Positions 32,090 through 44,000 of a stretch of DNA of 64,000 nt are shown here, one piece after another (position 1 is the stretch's first letter; each line of letters opens with the position of its first letter). The notes beneath the pieces are model-generated. The model was not told the DNA's origin. It made no database searches and was given only the letters and a program-made list of their open reading frames with translations. The position numbers and the translations under genes were made by a program. Source of the stretch: Diploptera punctata (Eukaryota > Arthropoda > Insecta > Blattodea > Blaberidae). Location of the stretch: positions 592,501 through 656,500 of the forward strand of contig JASPKZ010002336.1 of NCBI GenBank assembly GCA_030220185.1. The letters are read 5' to 3'.

Positions 32090-32518
32090 GCTGGAATTAC
32101 ATACATTCTCTTGTATCTTGTAAGCCCATGTTTCCCTTAACAGAGATTTAGGCGCTCTCCCCCTACAGGGAAAAATTTGAACCATACTAATTTAGTTACA
32201 CTTGTTTTCGTATAAATGTTATTTTGAGTGGTCCGTGGTCAGCGTTCTACCTCATATTGACATCTAGGAAACCAAGGTAATACTAGGACGGGAAAATTCG
32301 GTAAATTTTGCTTAGAGCCTTTTCTTTCAGACTTAAGGATTTTTTACAAGCCTCAAAATCTTCAGACTCGGGACCCACGGCTTAAAGTCCCTCCTGGAGG
32401 ACTTGCTCCTTGGATTTTTCCATCCTAAAAAGTCCATCGACCCCAGCCGGGTTTGAACCTGCAACCCTCGGGACAAGAGGCAAGGAGATTAACCACTAGT
32501 CCACCATGGCTGATACAT
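32090..32518 (-). repeat. SINE family E, minus copy
   Basis: Shares its full length with 49762-50165 (GAGATTTAGGCGCTCTCC at one end, tRNA-like GGGTTTGAACCTGCAACCC near 32450-32515). Confidence 0.8.
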
Positions 32519-32527
32519 ACATACATA

Positions 32528-32700
32528 CAAGCATAATAATAATGATAATAATAGCTTTATTTTACCTGGCAGAGTTAAGGCCTTAAGGCCTTGTCTGCCA
32601 CTCAACCAGGTTTTTGAAAAATACAAAAAAAAAGTCTTAATCTAAAAGTCTTACATCTAAATTAAAATAAACATAAACGATTACATGCTTATATATATAT

Positions 32701-32732
<32 letters not shown>

Positions 32733-33200
32733 CAATACAATTATTATTTATAATGTATTTTGATTTACTCTAGATTTAACAAATTAAATGTAATTTGTAC
32801 AAGATATATAAAAAAAGAGAAAAATTATTAATGACATAGTATAAATTTAAATAAATGGAGAAAATTAATTATTAGACTACAGGTAACTGTATAAGCATGA
32901 CTTAAAAGTGCCAAGTGTGCGGCAACCCCTGATATCTTGAGGAAGGAAATTCCAGGACTTTGCAGAGGCTACTGTGAAGGAAGTAGAATAAGAGGAAATG
33001 CTATGAAGAGGGATTGTTAGCAGACTGTTATCTTGTGACCTAGTGTCAATATTGTGGTAAGAAGATAACTTCTCAAATCTGGACGCCATGTAACTAGGAG
33101 TGTAGGAATTCAGAAGCTTGAAAAGTAGTGAAAGAGAGTGCAATTTACGTCTGTCAGTAAGACGGAGCCAAGAGAGGGATTACTGAAGTGTTCAGAAATA
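32528..33200 (-). pseudogene. LINE ORF2 C-terminus plus 3' UTR (family J)
   Basis: The minus strand encodes SFTVASAKSWNFLPQDIRGC and RTLGTFKSCLYSYL, the C-terminal pattern of Jockey/CR1-like ORF2. The 3' UTR holds the palindrome AAGGCCTTAAGGCCTT and ends in ATT/ATC repeats at 32530. AT repeats at 32693-32731 interrupt it. Confidence 0.75.
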
Positions 33201-33287
33201 TGGTCATAATGGCGGATATTGAAAAATAAATCGAATGCAAGCATTATGAACACACTGCAGTCTCTGCGACAAGTCATAGTTTAGATC

Positions 33288-33289
33288 AT

Positions 33290-33312
<23 letters not shown>
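33288..33312. repeat. AT dinucleotide repeat
   Basis: About 12 AT units. Confidence 0.9.
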
Positions 33313-33322
<10 letters not shown>

Positions 33323-33339
33323 CTTGTTATAACAAAACT

Positions 33340-33598
33340 ACTTATCTTGGAATAAAAGAAGGTTAAGTCTCTTCACCGTTCTAGACAATTGACATGAGAT
33401 ATGAACTGGGATGTCAGCCCTGCATGACAACCACCTTTACCCCCAGAACAAACATCTGATACTCATTTCAGTTAGATACATATTCAACCCTAGGATCAGG
33501 ATATTTAGACTAGTTTATAAATGCTGACTCCATTGGTCTCAAATCTTCAACCTTCTAGTTTGTAGTGTATTGTTTTAACCAATAGCATGCTCCCCAAG
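33340..33598 (-). repeat. SINE family F, diverged
   Basis: CAGCCCTGCATGACAACC and CCCCAGAACAAACATCTG match the SINE-F body on the minus strand; the tRNA-like end is decayed near 33540-33590. Confidence 0.6.
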
Positions 33599-33599
33599 T

Positions 33600-33814
33600 C
33601 TCTACTCTAAGCGAAATAAAAAAAAAAGAGAGAGGAAGGATGTTCATTTAAATTTCTTTGCAATATAATTACTAGTAAATTATGTGGTAACTTCTGTAAG
33701 TTTCTGGTTGAAGGCTTGTGACTCTTGGGTATTCTCATTCTTGTTTTAGGGATGACAAATTCATAGTAGCTTATTGATGGCAATCTTGCTGACAATTAAA
33801 GCCAAATTTGTCCT
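33600..33814. other. Intergenic, nothing recognised
   Basis: No supported feature. Confidence 0.4.
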
Positions 33815-33957
33815 ATGGCACCCCTAAGGGGCAAAAGGGTTGAGAAGGGATGAAAAATAAGATGTTAAAAGTGGTTGAAAATAGTGTCGAATCCATAGTT
33901 TTCATGGTCACTAAAGCTGACTGATGACAGTTCTGTTAACATTTAAGCTCTAAGAGG
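33815..33957 (+). repeat. ~140-bp repeat unit, first array member
   Basis: Contains AATAGTGTCGAATCCATAG and GTCACTAAAGCTGACTGATG. The array resumes at 35505 after insertions. Confidence 0.65.
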
Positions 33958-34075
33958 ATAATAATAATAATGTTTTATTTATTCTGGCAGAGTTATATCC
34001 ATAAGGCCTTCTCTTCCACTCAACCAGCACAAATATTCAAGAACAAATTTATAATGACATTAACCCTCTGCATGC
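33957..34075 (-). pseudogene. LINE family J 3' end, short
   Basis: Same 3' UTR as 32528 (TTTATTTATTCTGGCAGAGT, CCACTCAACCAG), ending in AATAATAAT on the left; strongly 5'-truncated. Confidence 0.65.
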
Positions 34076-34149
34076 CACTGGTAAAATCTATTGTATCAGA
34101 GATTTAACTGCATCTGCCAATGTAATCGGTTTTGCAAGTAGTTTAAGTT

Positions 34150-34545
34150 TTTTCTTTCCCCCCCCGATATTTTTATTATTAATTTCATACATCTCAATGA
34201 TGGATAAATCATATTTGAAGAGAAAAATTATACTCTCAGACCGGGACTTGAACCCAGGACCCTTGGTTCTCTAGACCAAGTGCTCTACCACCTGAGCAAG
34301 TACTGATCTAAACGCCAATTTCTCTCTATATACATTGTAATTCCCGCCCACCAAATGCTATGAAGCCTATGCTTCTATCTTTGCAAATGGTGGTTCTTTT
34401 ATAAAGAAGACATATTTGGGAATTATATATTACATTATAAATGCCAATACGGCTTCTTTTTTTTTCCGGTTTGAACGTATAATTTTTCTCTTCAAATATG
34501 ATTTATCCATCATTGAGATGTATGAAATTAATAATAAAACATAAA
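34150..34545. repeat. Type-B inverted pair with both tails
   Basis: ATTTCATACATCTCAATGAT at 34181 and its complement near 34515. The left arm has a minus tRNA-like block (34232-34305); the right arm has lost most of its own. Confidence 0.7.
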
Positions 34546-34599
34546 AAAAAAGTCAGCCATGACAATTCCTGAAAAATGGATAAATGTGATCATATTTAT

Positions 34600-35510
34600 G
34601 GACATTAAATATGAATCTGATACACATATTGTGAACATGCTGCAGATTGACAGTCCATCACTAATGTTGGTTAGTAGAATGTTGCATTAGTCAATGTGGC
34701 ATCACTAAGGTTTGGACCAAAATTCTTTTAAGAGTTGTAGGAAGAAAGTTCTTGAGATGCTTAAGGGAATGCATTATATACATGATCTTTTTAGATTTTT
34801 TTATTTAGGTTAGAATCGAGATAATACCCCAAATTTTTAACAACACTGGCATAAGGAATTTATTTGTTGTCTTTATTGATAACCAGCATGTTGCTATTAT
34901 TTATGGAGTGTAAAGTCTTGGATGTCCAATAAATGGCAACCCACAGTGCAAAGCAAATGCTTGAACACAGAAATTTCAAGGTAGGTGTCAGTATGCATTG
35001 TTAGTATGTTGTGTGAGTACCAATCACATACTGGCTGAAATTTCATGACAGAATTTCTTCCCTCAGGGGGCTCGAACCAGTCCATAATTATTGCCTGTGA
35101 TTTACTTATATTAAGTTTTAGTCTGAACTGTCTAGAGCATGAAGATATCTGTCTGAGGTCACTATTCACTTTATCAATGTACTTGCTAATAGCATCAGGT
35201 CTAAAGTGTATGTAGATCTGCATGAAGATGGTTCTTGCAGTTTTGTAGTTTCTTAGACATGTCATTAATATAAATGAAGAAGAGAAGGAGGTACCTTTGA
35301 AATACTCCTTTCCTCGCAAAATGCCAGGATGGGATACAATTTTAACAGAAACTGATTGCTGCAGTTAGTGAGAACCAAACCAATCAATGATTTTTTTAAC
35401 AAATGTGTAGTCTTTAGTTTAGATAGGAATAAGTTGATATCTACTGTATCAAAGAAAAGGAGTGGAAAATAAAATGTCCAAAATGACAAGATGTGTCAAA
35501 CCAGATTTTC
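34600..35510 (-). pseudogene. LINE family J reverse transcriptase, broken
   Basis: The minus strand gives FDTVDINLFLSKLK (RT domain A, near 35400-35450), DAISKYIDKVNSDLRQISS and LKLNISKSQAI after the active site, then VVKNLG-like residues near 34830. A SINE-G scrap (35017-35085) lies inside. Several frameshifts. Confidence 0.7.
35017..35085 (-). repeat. SINE family G fragment
   Basis: CACATACTGGCTGAAATTTC and TTCTTCCCTCAGG match the centre of SINE-G. Confidence 0.6.
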
Positions 35511-36046
35511 AGGGGTCGCTTATCTGATTTGTGACTGTCTCATTGACATGTATGCAGCCCTATTGGTAGTGGGTAAGGAGGGGTAAAAAAATAAAATTTT
35601 AAAAAATAAAATTTTAAAAAATTGCCAATGTTAGAGTTAAATCCATAATTTTGGGGTCACTATGCTGATTGACTACAGTCCCAGTGACATTTAAATCCAA
35701 GTTTGACATATATAACACTTCTAATGGGTGAAAAATAAAAAGGTGACACTGATCAAGATAGTGTCAATCCATAGTTTTCAGGGTCGCTAAACTCATTGGT
35801 TAAAATCTCAATGATATTTAAGCCTAAATTTGATGCTTAGAATCATTAGCAGGTGCAAAGGGAATGAGATACAGAAATAGTCATAAAGGACCAATATCAG
35901 TTGTGATTCCGTAGGTTTAGAGGTTACCAAAATGAATAGTGACACTGCTGATACTGTTTAAGTCCAAGTTCAGACCACATCTTTATAAGGGAATGAGAAG
36001 GAATGAAAAACAAAATGTCTACATTGACCGAGAATAGGGAAAAACT

Positions 36047-36777
36047 GCACTTAAACTAGCGTGAAATATTTTCAAGTCCTATAGAACAACAGTGCGCATG
36101 CGCCAGAGTTTATAGAGCCAACGATAACCCACAATCGAACCACATCGATTACTATCCATCGCTATGAAATTTAAATGACCAATATTTGCAATAAATCCCC
36201 AAATCTATGTTAAAAACATATATTAATAATATTAAAATTACCAAACGTTTATTAAAAATGGGTGTACACTTACTTATCACTCACTAACGCTGATCCCACC
36301 AGTGATAACCTAAAACAGCGATATAAAATCACAGACTAAGTAATATACTTTGTGGAGAAAATAGCAGTTAGCATCACAATATTGTCTAACAGTGTCATAA
36401 TATTGTGATTTGCATATTTAAATAAATACTTCAAAATTGTCAAGAATGGAAAAATCATCTGAGAAGAATGGCAAGAAATAGACTTCCAAAATTGGCATTC
36501 CAATATACCCCAACTGGACATAGGGACCAAGGAAGACCAAAACATCGGTGGAAAGATCAAGACCATCTTCGCTAGGTTTACCGTACAGGCCACATGGCCT
36601 AAAACGAATTTGTTCATGATGATGATGATGATGACTTCAAAATTGTCTAATAATGTTATAAAAATTGTTTGAAAAAAGTTTAAAATATTAAATAATGTTA
36701 ATAAATACAGAAGAAGAGCTATAGTTTACAACAATATAACTGAAAAATCAAGTGCTAGTAGAAGTGCAGTTGAGCCA
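36047..36777. mobile_element. hAT-like MITE, copy 1, with a nested LINE tail
   Basis: Ends GGAAAAACTGCACTTAAACTAG (left, first 20 bases diagnostic) and CTAGTAGAAGTGCAGTTGAG (right); a GAATAG-containing duplication of 7-8 bp. The tandem-repeat unit on either side reads continuously once the element is removed. Copy 2 is at 38459-38990. Confidence 0.75.
36443..36634 (+). pseudogene. LINE 3' end inserted in the MITE
   Basis: C-terminal ORF2 remnant (MARNRLPKLAFQYTP, GRPKHRWKDQD), then the stem-loop CAGGCCACATGGCCTAA and a (GATGAT)n tail. TSD ACTTCAAAATTGTC at about 36429-36442 and 36634-36647; the empty site survives in copy 2 near 38850. Confidence 0.8.
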
Positions 36778-36854
36778 AGAATAGTGTCGAATCCATAGTT
36801 TTCGGGTCACTGAGCTGACTGATGCTAATAATTTTGAGATAAATATTATTCGAA

Positions 36855-37173
36855 CAGACCAGCCTCATGGGCTAGTGGTCAGTGTTTCTGACTACAGTTC
36901 ATATGGTCCCGGGTTCGATTCCCGGTCAAACCATAGGAATTTTTCCTTAAAGGGAATTGTTCCTATGGTTGCCCATGGTCTGGAATTTAGGTTAAGGACT
37001 CTCCTGGCATTTCAGTATCATTTATCACCAATCATATCATCAGGGTAACGTAACTCCGCCTTCAAGGTGCCCCAACCTAAGAAATGGATTACAATTCTGC
37101 CAAAGCCAGGGAAGAAAGCCAGAAATGTCGTAAGAGACCAAGTAAGAGACAACCTGGTGGTATTAGACAAAAA
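36855..37173 (+). repeat. SINE family A, copy 3
   Basis: TSD AAATATTATTCGAA at 36841-36854 and 37174-37187. Intact B box GGGTTCGATTCCCGG. Confidence 0.9.
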
Positions 37174-37187
37174 AAATATTATTCGAA

Positions 37188-38069
37188 TAATGCCGGGCAA
37201 TCGGCTTGAGCGACTGAACCACCGAGATTGGCCTTTATAATATTTTTAGTTGTTCCTAGATTGTGCCAAGTGGATTTCAATTGGTACTCATTGCTTTATA
37301 GCTTGTAAGTCGTAAGTAGCGTAATTTGAATTGTGATATTGGTAACAGTTTTTAATTGTTAGAAAAACAAAGTGGAGTGTTTAATTGCATTTATGAACTT
37401 ACAGCTATTATTTCATATACGAATTCTGTAAGTAAAACTAGTTGTAGGCGAATTTTACATTTTAAAATGTGACTTTTTAACCTTGAAATTCATTTTATTT
37501 TCTTTCAATTCGGACTCACAAATCGGTATTTATTCTAACCTAACATTTAATTTACATTAATTAAATAATTTATTCTGTTATCAGTTGAGTATACTTATAT
37601 AAATATTCTCTCACTTCTGAGTATTGGAATAAACAGAGTCGGAACAAACTAAAAGCTAATGGCCATTAGGTTACCGAATTCCCGTACTAATAAATGCCTA
37701 ACTCATTGAGGGCAAAACTGATTGTAAGCGTACAAAGCTTTGAAAAATGAAAGAAATAGAAGTAAGATTTGGTTATAAAAATTGTGATAAACTAACATTG
37801 TCGGAACTAAACGTATTGTTGCTTTTAGTTCATTAAGATAGTTGTGGCAAAATACAGAGTAGTCTTCATTAACCTGCTCTCAAAACCAGTTCAAGTTTAA
37901 AATACCTCGACCTATGATTTTCCATATTAAATTTGACCCTTACATTTTTGTAATACTGCTCCTCTATGTATTTTTCCGTATTTACTAACATAATAATATT
38001 TTAAACTTTTTTCAATTATACTTATAATATTCACAATTATTAAAATATGTAAGCAAATTGTCGTATTTA
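37188..38069. other. Intergenic, nothing recognised
   Basis: Unrepetitive within the window; no frame or motif I can support. Another candidate place for a non-coding RPAP3 5' exon, unproven. Confidence 0.4.
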
Positions 38070-38458
38070 TCACATTATTTTTTCAAAGTTCTACAGATTC
38101 GTTGTGTGCATGCACGAATGCTTTTAAATAAACTACCGCTAGATGGCAGAGATATATGTGAAATTGGAATGATCAACATTCGAACATATATTTTAAGAAA
38201 TGGATGTTCTTTCATTTCATTTTGTTAGGTTTCGATGTGACATTTTAGTGTAGGCCTACATCACTTCATTAAATATGCATATAATTAGTTTTTTTAGTTT
38301 AGGAAGGAGAAGTTAGTGTACACCTATTTCTTATAAACATATTTTGGAATTTATTTTAAGATTGGTCATACCGATTTTACACATATGTCTGCCATCTAGT
38401 GGAAGTTTTTTAAGCATTCACGCATGTGTACTATGGTTCTGTAGAGCTTAGAAAAATT
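38070..38458. mobile_element. Long-TIR element, ~390 bp
   Basis: AGTTCTACAGATTCG with CGAATGCTTTTAAATAAACT and CTAGATGGCAGA on the left pairs with CTGCCATCTAG, AAGCATTCACG and GTTCTGTAGAGCT on the right (arms ~100 bp, ~75%). Confidence 0.65.
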
Positions 38459-38990
38459 GGAAAAACTGCACTTAAACTAGTGTGAAATATTTTCAAAGCC
38501 CTGTAGAACAACAGTGCGCATGCGTCAGAGTTTATAGAGTCAGCGATAACCCACAATCGAACCACATATCGATTATCATCCTTGAATACTATCCGTCGCT
38601 ATGAAATTTAAATTACCAATATTTGTAATAAATCCCCAAATCTACGTTAAAAAATATATTAATAATATTAAAATTACCAAACGTTTATTAAAAATGAGTG
38701 TACACTTACTTATCACTCCCTAATGCTGATCCAATCAGCGATAGAAAAATCATAGACTAAGTAATATACTCAGTGGAGAATATAGCAGTTAGCATCACAA
38801 TATTGTCTAACAGTGTCATAATATTGTGATTTGCATATTTAAATAAATACTTCAAAATTGTCTAATAATGTTATAAAAATTGTTTTAAAAAAATTTAATA
38901 TTAAATAATGTTAGTAAATACAGAAAAAGAGCTATAGTTTACAACAATATAACTGAAAAAAACAAGCGCTAGTAGAAGTGCAGTTGAGCC
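38459..38990. mobile_element. hAT-like MITE, copy 2
   Basis: Same ends as 36047-36777 (GGAAAAACTGCACTTAAACT; AGAAGTGCAGTTGAGCC), ~90% identical, flanked by AAAAATT on both sides. It lacks the nested LINE and so preserves the empty site. Confidence 0.75.
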
Positions 38991-40734
38991 AAAAAAATTA
39001 TTGGTCGAGGTAATTTAAACTTTTTCCCCCTAAACCATGCTAGTTATTGACATTAAATCTTTTGCATTGCTTGGACCTACAGCAATTAGAGTTATTAAAT
39101 TATGGTAGATGAACAGCAATTAGAATTATTAAATTATGGTAGATGAGAGAATAAACTAAAATTCATAAATTTATGATTTAATTGTAAGGTTGGTAAAAAA
39201 TTATTTGTAATTTCAGTAATTAACCAGAATGAACAACCAACTGTTTTATAAGACATAGGAATTTTCTTTCTAGTACTTTTGGAACATTGCAGAACTCTCT
39301 TCTTATGGGGTTGATGGTTACAAGTATCTTTTGGGATTTCATGGGAAATTTGTAAATGTTTCAGTAATTTTGTATATATTGGAAAATTTATTTTACATCA
39401 AGTTCTTCCATTTTTCATTTGGGTTTGTGGCCCGGTCTTGCATATGGTACTTCCTATTCTCGTGAATCTACCTAACATACCATTGGATCTCTTTTTCAGT
39501 TTCTTTCAAATTCAATGTAAGCTTCAGATTAAACAAATACAGACTAAAAATACTTACTATCTTTGGCAATTATTCATTATTGTCACATTGGAAATAATGG
39601 ATCTTTGGACTTCTGACATTTATCATTGGAGTAGGAGAGATACATTGTTGCCACTTATACTTGGAGTAAGGGTGATGATTAGAGCGAGGATTTTTATGAA
39701 ATTTCATGTTTTAAACTATTAGTCAGAGAGCGCTGAGACTAAGTATCTCTACATTTTATGATATGTAGAATCAAATAAGACCTTCATATTTTTTTCATAT
39801 TTCATAATATTTTGGCAAAATGTTCATATTTCTGTAAAAATATAATATTCATTCATATTTTTCAACTTTCAATTTTTTAAATAAAATTTCTACTAATTCG
39901 TTAAAAACATTTTTGGAGTGACTGCAGTTTTGAAATTTTTTGACAATGTAATATGGTAGACAGCGAAAATTCCTAAGTATCCCATCTGGAACAAGATAAA
40001 TAGATTTGATAAAAGAAAATAATTGAAAAAAGGAGAGATGGAATGACCAAGCGGAGTCTTTTGTCCGAAACTACAGAAAAAGAACAGGGATTTCCTAATC
40101 TGTGACAAGAACATGAATAAGTAGAACAACAATGTTAGGATAATAACCACCCACTCTTCTTTCTCAGGTAGAAACCTGTTCCTTTTAGCTACCTAAGGAC
40201 AGTCCTTATTTTATGAATGGATTACAGTATTTAAATGTAGGTAAGATTGCTGCTGATAAACTTGAAGCTGTGCTGTGAAATAAGGTCTTGCTCCACAGTT
40301 TATGAAATTTGTAAAGTTCTTATAGGTAAAGACAATATTATTCTCACTTACATCAAACTATCATATATAGTGCAGTACATGATTGCTCCCATAACATCAT
40401 ATAATGTGGAGCATACTTTTTGATCGTACAAAATAATTCTGACAGACAGGCGTTAAAAAATATATAAAAAGCTCCTAACTGTGTATTACGAACAGAATTG
40501 ATAATTTGATTATTCAAAGCACATGCATACATACTGTGCTCAAGCAAATTTCATAGAAAAACTAATGTTAAAATAATTCTAACTACATTTCACCATGTTC
40601 ATACGTGTAATGTATAGGATTAAAAATAATTGTAATTGCAAAGAGAGAGTTGAAATACTCCCTAGAATTATTTGTGGATTAATTTATTTTAACATCTTGT
40701 TTCTCCAATATGACATATAGTACTTGGTCTACTG
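38991..40734. other. Intergenic, nothing recognised
   Basis: A 30-base near-repeat (AATTATGGTAGATGA twice at 39100-39145). Short frames lack motifs. Confidence 0.4.
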
Positions 40735-40990
40735 CGATGAGCAGGACATGTGGCACGAATGGGGGAATGAAAGACGTGCATGGAAGCTTCTTGTAGGAAA
40801 GCTAGAGGGAAAACGCCCAGTTGGTAGACCAAGAATGAAGTGGGAGAATAACATTAACCATGATTTGAGGGAAAGATTATAGAGGGGATCATTGGAAAAC
40901 ATTGGCTCAGGATAGGGATGTATGGAAAGCTTATGTCCGTGTGGCCATGAACCTATGGGTTCGATTGTGCCAGTGAGTTAGTTAGGACTT
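40735..40990 (+). pseudogene. LINE ORF2 C-terminus
   Basis: AGHVARMGE, RAWKLLVGKLEGKRPVGRPR and MKWENNINHDLRE are readable across a frameshift, then DRDVW and the 3' end. Typical arthropod non-LTR C-terminus. Confidence 0.7.
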
Positions 40991-41269
40991 GGTCTATGTG
41001 TGTTCTGATTCATCCAATTTATTGTTATTGTGGCATTTATATATACTGGAATTCATTATCTTTATGCAAGGTAAATAGAAGTCATCCAAACTGTACCTAC
41101 TCTAAATTTTGTCAGTGGTACGTATATCCAATGGAAGCAAGTTACAACGGTTACTATGTTTTGTTTTTTTTATTTATGTTTGGATTTCGTAATTAAATTT
41201 CATTGGATAAATTAATTGATTGCGTTTTATATAAACCCAGTATTAATTTATTGAAATAAAGTGTCAAAC

Positions 41270-41515
41270 TACAGGCTTGGGGTAGATGGATGTTGAGACT
41301 TCCACATTTTCTAGACAATCTCCAAGGGATGTCCACTGGGTTCTCAGTCCTGCGTGATGGCCCCTTTGCCGCAGAATATGCGTCTGGTACTCATTTATAT
41401 TAAGAGCTGAGTAGACTCTAGATCTAGAGCTATGATGCCGCCAGAAGGTTTGGTCCAGCTGAAAACCTGACCCCATTGAGACTCAAACCCATGACCATCC
41501 AGCTTGTTAGCGTGA
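41270..41515 (-). repeat. SINE family F, diverged
   Basis: AGACTTCCACATTTTCTAGAC and CAGTCCTGCGTGATGGCC match the body; the tRNA-like end is near 41475-41515. Confidence 0.65.
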
Positions 41516-41519
41516 TTCC

Positions 41520-41625
41520 TCACACAATACATTCAATGTGAGCCATTAAAATCGCTTCAAATCATGAACATGATATTTTATTGATAAGAATCAATAAAAC
41601 CTCATAATGTTAAAAATTCCAAAAT
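41520..41625. repeat. Penelope terminus piece
   Basis: AATAAAACCTCATAATGTTA at 41594 matches the P-type outer end. Confidence 0.5.
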
Positions 41626-42569
41626 TTATTATATTAAATGATATTTTATATTGAGTCGGAAGTAATGAAAAATTAATTAAAATGGAAATACAGTGAAACT
41701 CTTGATTTCTTGAGCTACAAAAAGGAGTTCTTGTCTCATTTGTGTGCTTGTATGTATACCCATAAATTATACAGGGCTTGTGTATATAAATGTGTGTAAA
41801 AAGTTGAAAAAATAGTAGCTTCATAATATTTTTGTGTCCTAATTTTCATAATTTTCATATTTTGTTATTATGATTTCATATTTTAGTATAATTTTCTTCA
41901 TATAATTCCTCGCTCTAGTGATGATGATGGGGAGAAAGCACCAGGTCGCCATAATTTGTAATTCATAAATGGTACTGGTAACATCTTGTCATAAAGAGTA
42001 AAAATGGTTGGTTGGTTGGTATCTAATGTTGAGCACTTGATAATGAAATCATTCGCTCTCTTGCACTCCAATATTTAGCAGAAAGGCTGGTCTCTTCTAC
42101 AAAAGCTGGACAATGGAGGAGATGGTTTCTTTCCATATCTTCATTTAAATTGCAAAAAGGGCATTTAGATAAAGAGTAAAAATAGACATAATCATTAGGC
42201 CCTAATTATAAGAGTTCACAATAACTTACTAATTTATTGAATTTTAATAATTACAAAACCAAATGCATGAATAAAATTTGAAAAACTATGTGTATGAATT
42301 TTGGAGAATTGACAATCTGTCAAAATATTTTGTGGAGTGTTCAAGTTTGGGGAAATGAGGGCAGGAGTTGTCAATTGTAGTGATTGGCTGTTATCAAAGT
42401 TGAATGAGTTTCTATGGCATTATAGACCCACAATTCTCAAATGCTGAACTTCCAGAAGTCCAAAGATTTGTTAATTGAACTGAAATTCACCATTCCCCCC
42501 TCCCCAAATTACCATTTCAGAGCCGTTTATGAAAAGCACTTGCAAAACTCCATTGGAAAGTCAATTAGC
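41626..42569. other. Intergenic, unclassified
   Basis: GGTTGG repeats at 42008 introduce a stretch to ~42170 that looks like a decayed retroelement 3' part, but I cannot name it. Confidence 0.35.
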
Positions 42570-42720
42570 AGATATTTTATCACTCACCTCATACTCTTCT
42601 TCTTTTTTAAATTAGTTTCAGAACTTTACATTTCAATTCCACCTTCAGTAATTTCGTGACCATTGTTCTGTCATCTTAAAGAGCTGCCTCTTGCTCCCTC
42701 TGTTGGTAGATTTAAACAGA
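42570..42720 (-). pseudogene. Penelope-like (P1) C-terminal end
   Basis: TTTATCACTCACCTCATACT then remnants matching the P1 tail at 60100 (GACCATTGTTCTGTCATCTT). Truncated. Confidence 0.6.
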
Positions 42721-42899
42721 TCTTATTGCATAAACATTTACACAAATAATAATCGTTGTAGTTAGGTTTTACATTAAAAACTAAAACATAATCTTATCTT
42801 CTTTAAATAAAACATAAAATCTAACTACAATAGGTAACAAAGGCCTAATAAGTTATTTTATGATGCTCTTTAACAGCTCAGGTCATTACAATTTAAAGC
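42721..42899. repeat. Small palindrome
   Basis: GTTGTAGTTAGGTTTTACAT at 42757 pairs with its complement at about 42808-42833. Non-coding. Confidence 0.5.
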
Positions 42900-43105
42900 T
42901 GGGCTTGAAAAGACAAATAAATTTTGCTTGGAGGCATTTTATTCCAGGCATGAGGTTTTTGTACTATGAATCTATGACACAGGATCCTAAGTTTTAAAAG
43001 GAAGTTATATTCAAGATTTTACACCTTAAAAACATCTGTTGACTGTGATTGGATTTAAACCTGCAAACCAGAGACAATAATGGTAACCATTAGTCCACTT
43101 GAACT
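42900..43105 (-). repeat. SINE family E, diverged
   Basis: On the minus strand, GTGGACTAATGGTTACCATT and a GGTTTAAATCC B-box remnant, then a body with ATCCTGTGTCATAGATTC-like divergence. Confidence 0.55.
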
Positions 43106-43115
43106 GACAGTATAG

Positions 43116-43349
43116 TTGAGTGCCTTAGTGTCATAGGTGCCTAACCCACAATTAAAAAAATTATGCTTATCCCTGTAATTGCACTAGAAATGATCATCTC
43201 TATCAGAGCCATATCTGTCTATAACATTATGGATGAGTTAAAATTAACACAAAAATGTTATAGGCAGATGTAGCTCTGACAGTGCAATTACAGGGAAAAG
43301 CAACATTTTTAAAATTGTGGGTTTGACACTATGGCACTGAGGCACTCAA
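43116..43349. mobile_element. 234-bp MITE with ~100-bp TIRs
   Basis: Ends TTGAGTGCCTTAGTGTCATA and the complement of CACTATGGCACTGAGGCACT; inner match around CCCTGTAATTGCACT. No ORF and no certain TSD. Confidence 0.75.
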
Positions 43350-43478
43350 TTATGTACATTGACAGTATTGAAAATTGCAAATATAATAGGGGATTCTATG
43401 CCATGTTTCCACTTACATAAATTCAAATAAAAAAAAAGAAAAACACAAATTATAGTTGCACTATGTTAAAAAATAATC

Positions 43479-43640
43479 CTGTGCCATTGCCAAATGGTTA
43501 AGACTCAGAGCTACAGGACTTGTGCTGTTTTGAGTCTCCATAGGGAAGAAATTTTCTCATGGAATTTCGTACAGTATGGGACTGGTGCCCCCCCAGTATC
43601 GTGAGAAATTTGGGTAGCTACAATAAGTAAGACAGTATGT
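43479..43640 (+). repeat. SINE family G, plus fragment
   Basis: CCAAATGGTTAAGACTCAGA, then GGGAAGAAATTTTCTCATGG; 215 bases before the RPAP3 start codon. Confidence 0.65.
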
Positions 43641-43854
43641 TCACCTTCAGCTTTTTATATAACAAAATCTTTAGAAATTTTAGTAGCTCCAAGGCTCTAT
43701 TGGCATATTTTCTGATGTGAATTTATTTATTCTGTATTGCTCATATTATATATTTTTAACAAAAGTGCATAATTTAAATAAAGTATTCTAAATTAAATTT
43801 CACTTCATTTTAAGTTAAATTATGTGATTTATTTATTTTATGCTAATATTTCAG

Positions 43855-44000
43855 AATCTGTGATGGATTCCGTATTGCTCCAGAAACAAATTAGAGATAA
43901 TGCTGAAGATTTGAGAAATTACTTGCATGATCTCAAAAGTTGGGAATCAGATATGAAAAGAAAAGAAACAGAAATTCATTCAACAGACTCTAGTAGTGAG
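43855..44000 (+). CDS. RPAP3: RPAP3 first coding exon
   Basis: ATG at 43863 opens MDSVLLQKQIRDNAEDL, aligned with the RPAP3 N-terminus. TATTTCAG just upstream (ends 43854) looks like an acceptor, so a non-coding 5' exon probably lies upstream. The donor GTTTGT at 44001 is weak but the phase fits. Confidence 0.8.

Larger units (their letters stand above)
35505..36840 (+). repeat. Degenerate tandem array of a ~140-bp unit
   Basis: Units begin near 35505, 35640, 35770, 35900 and 36030, each with a version of AATCCATAGTTTTCGGGGTC and GACATTTAAGTCCAAGTT. The last is split by the element at 36047-36777 and finishes at about 36840. Identity between units looks like 65-80%. Confidence 0.7.
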
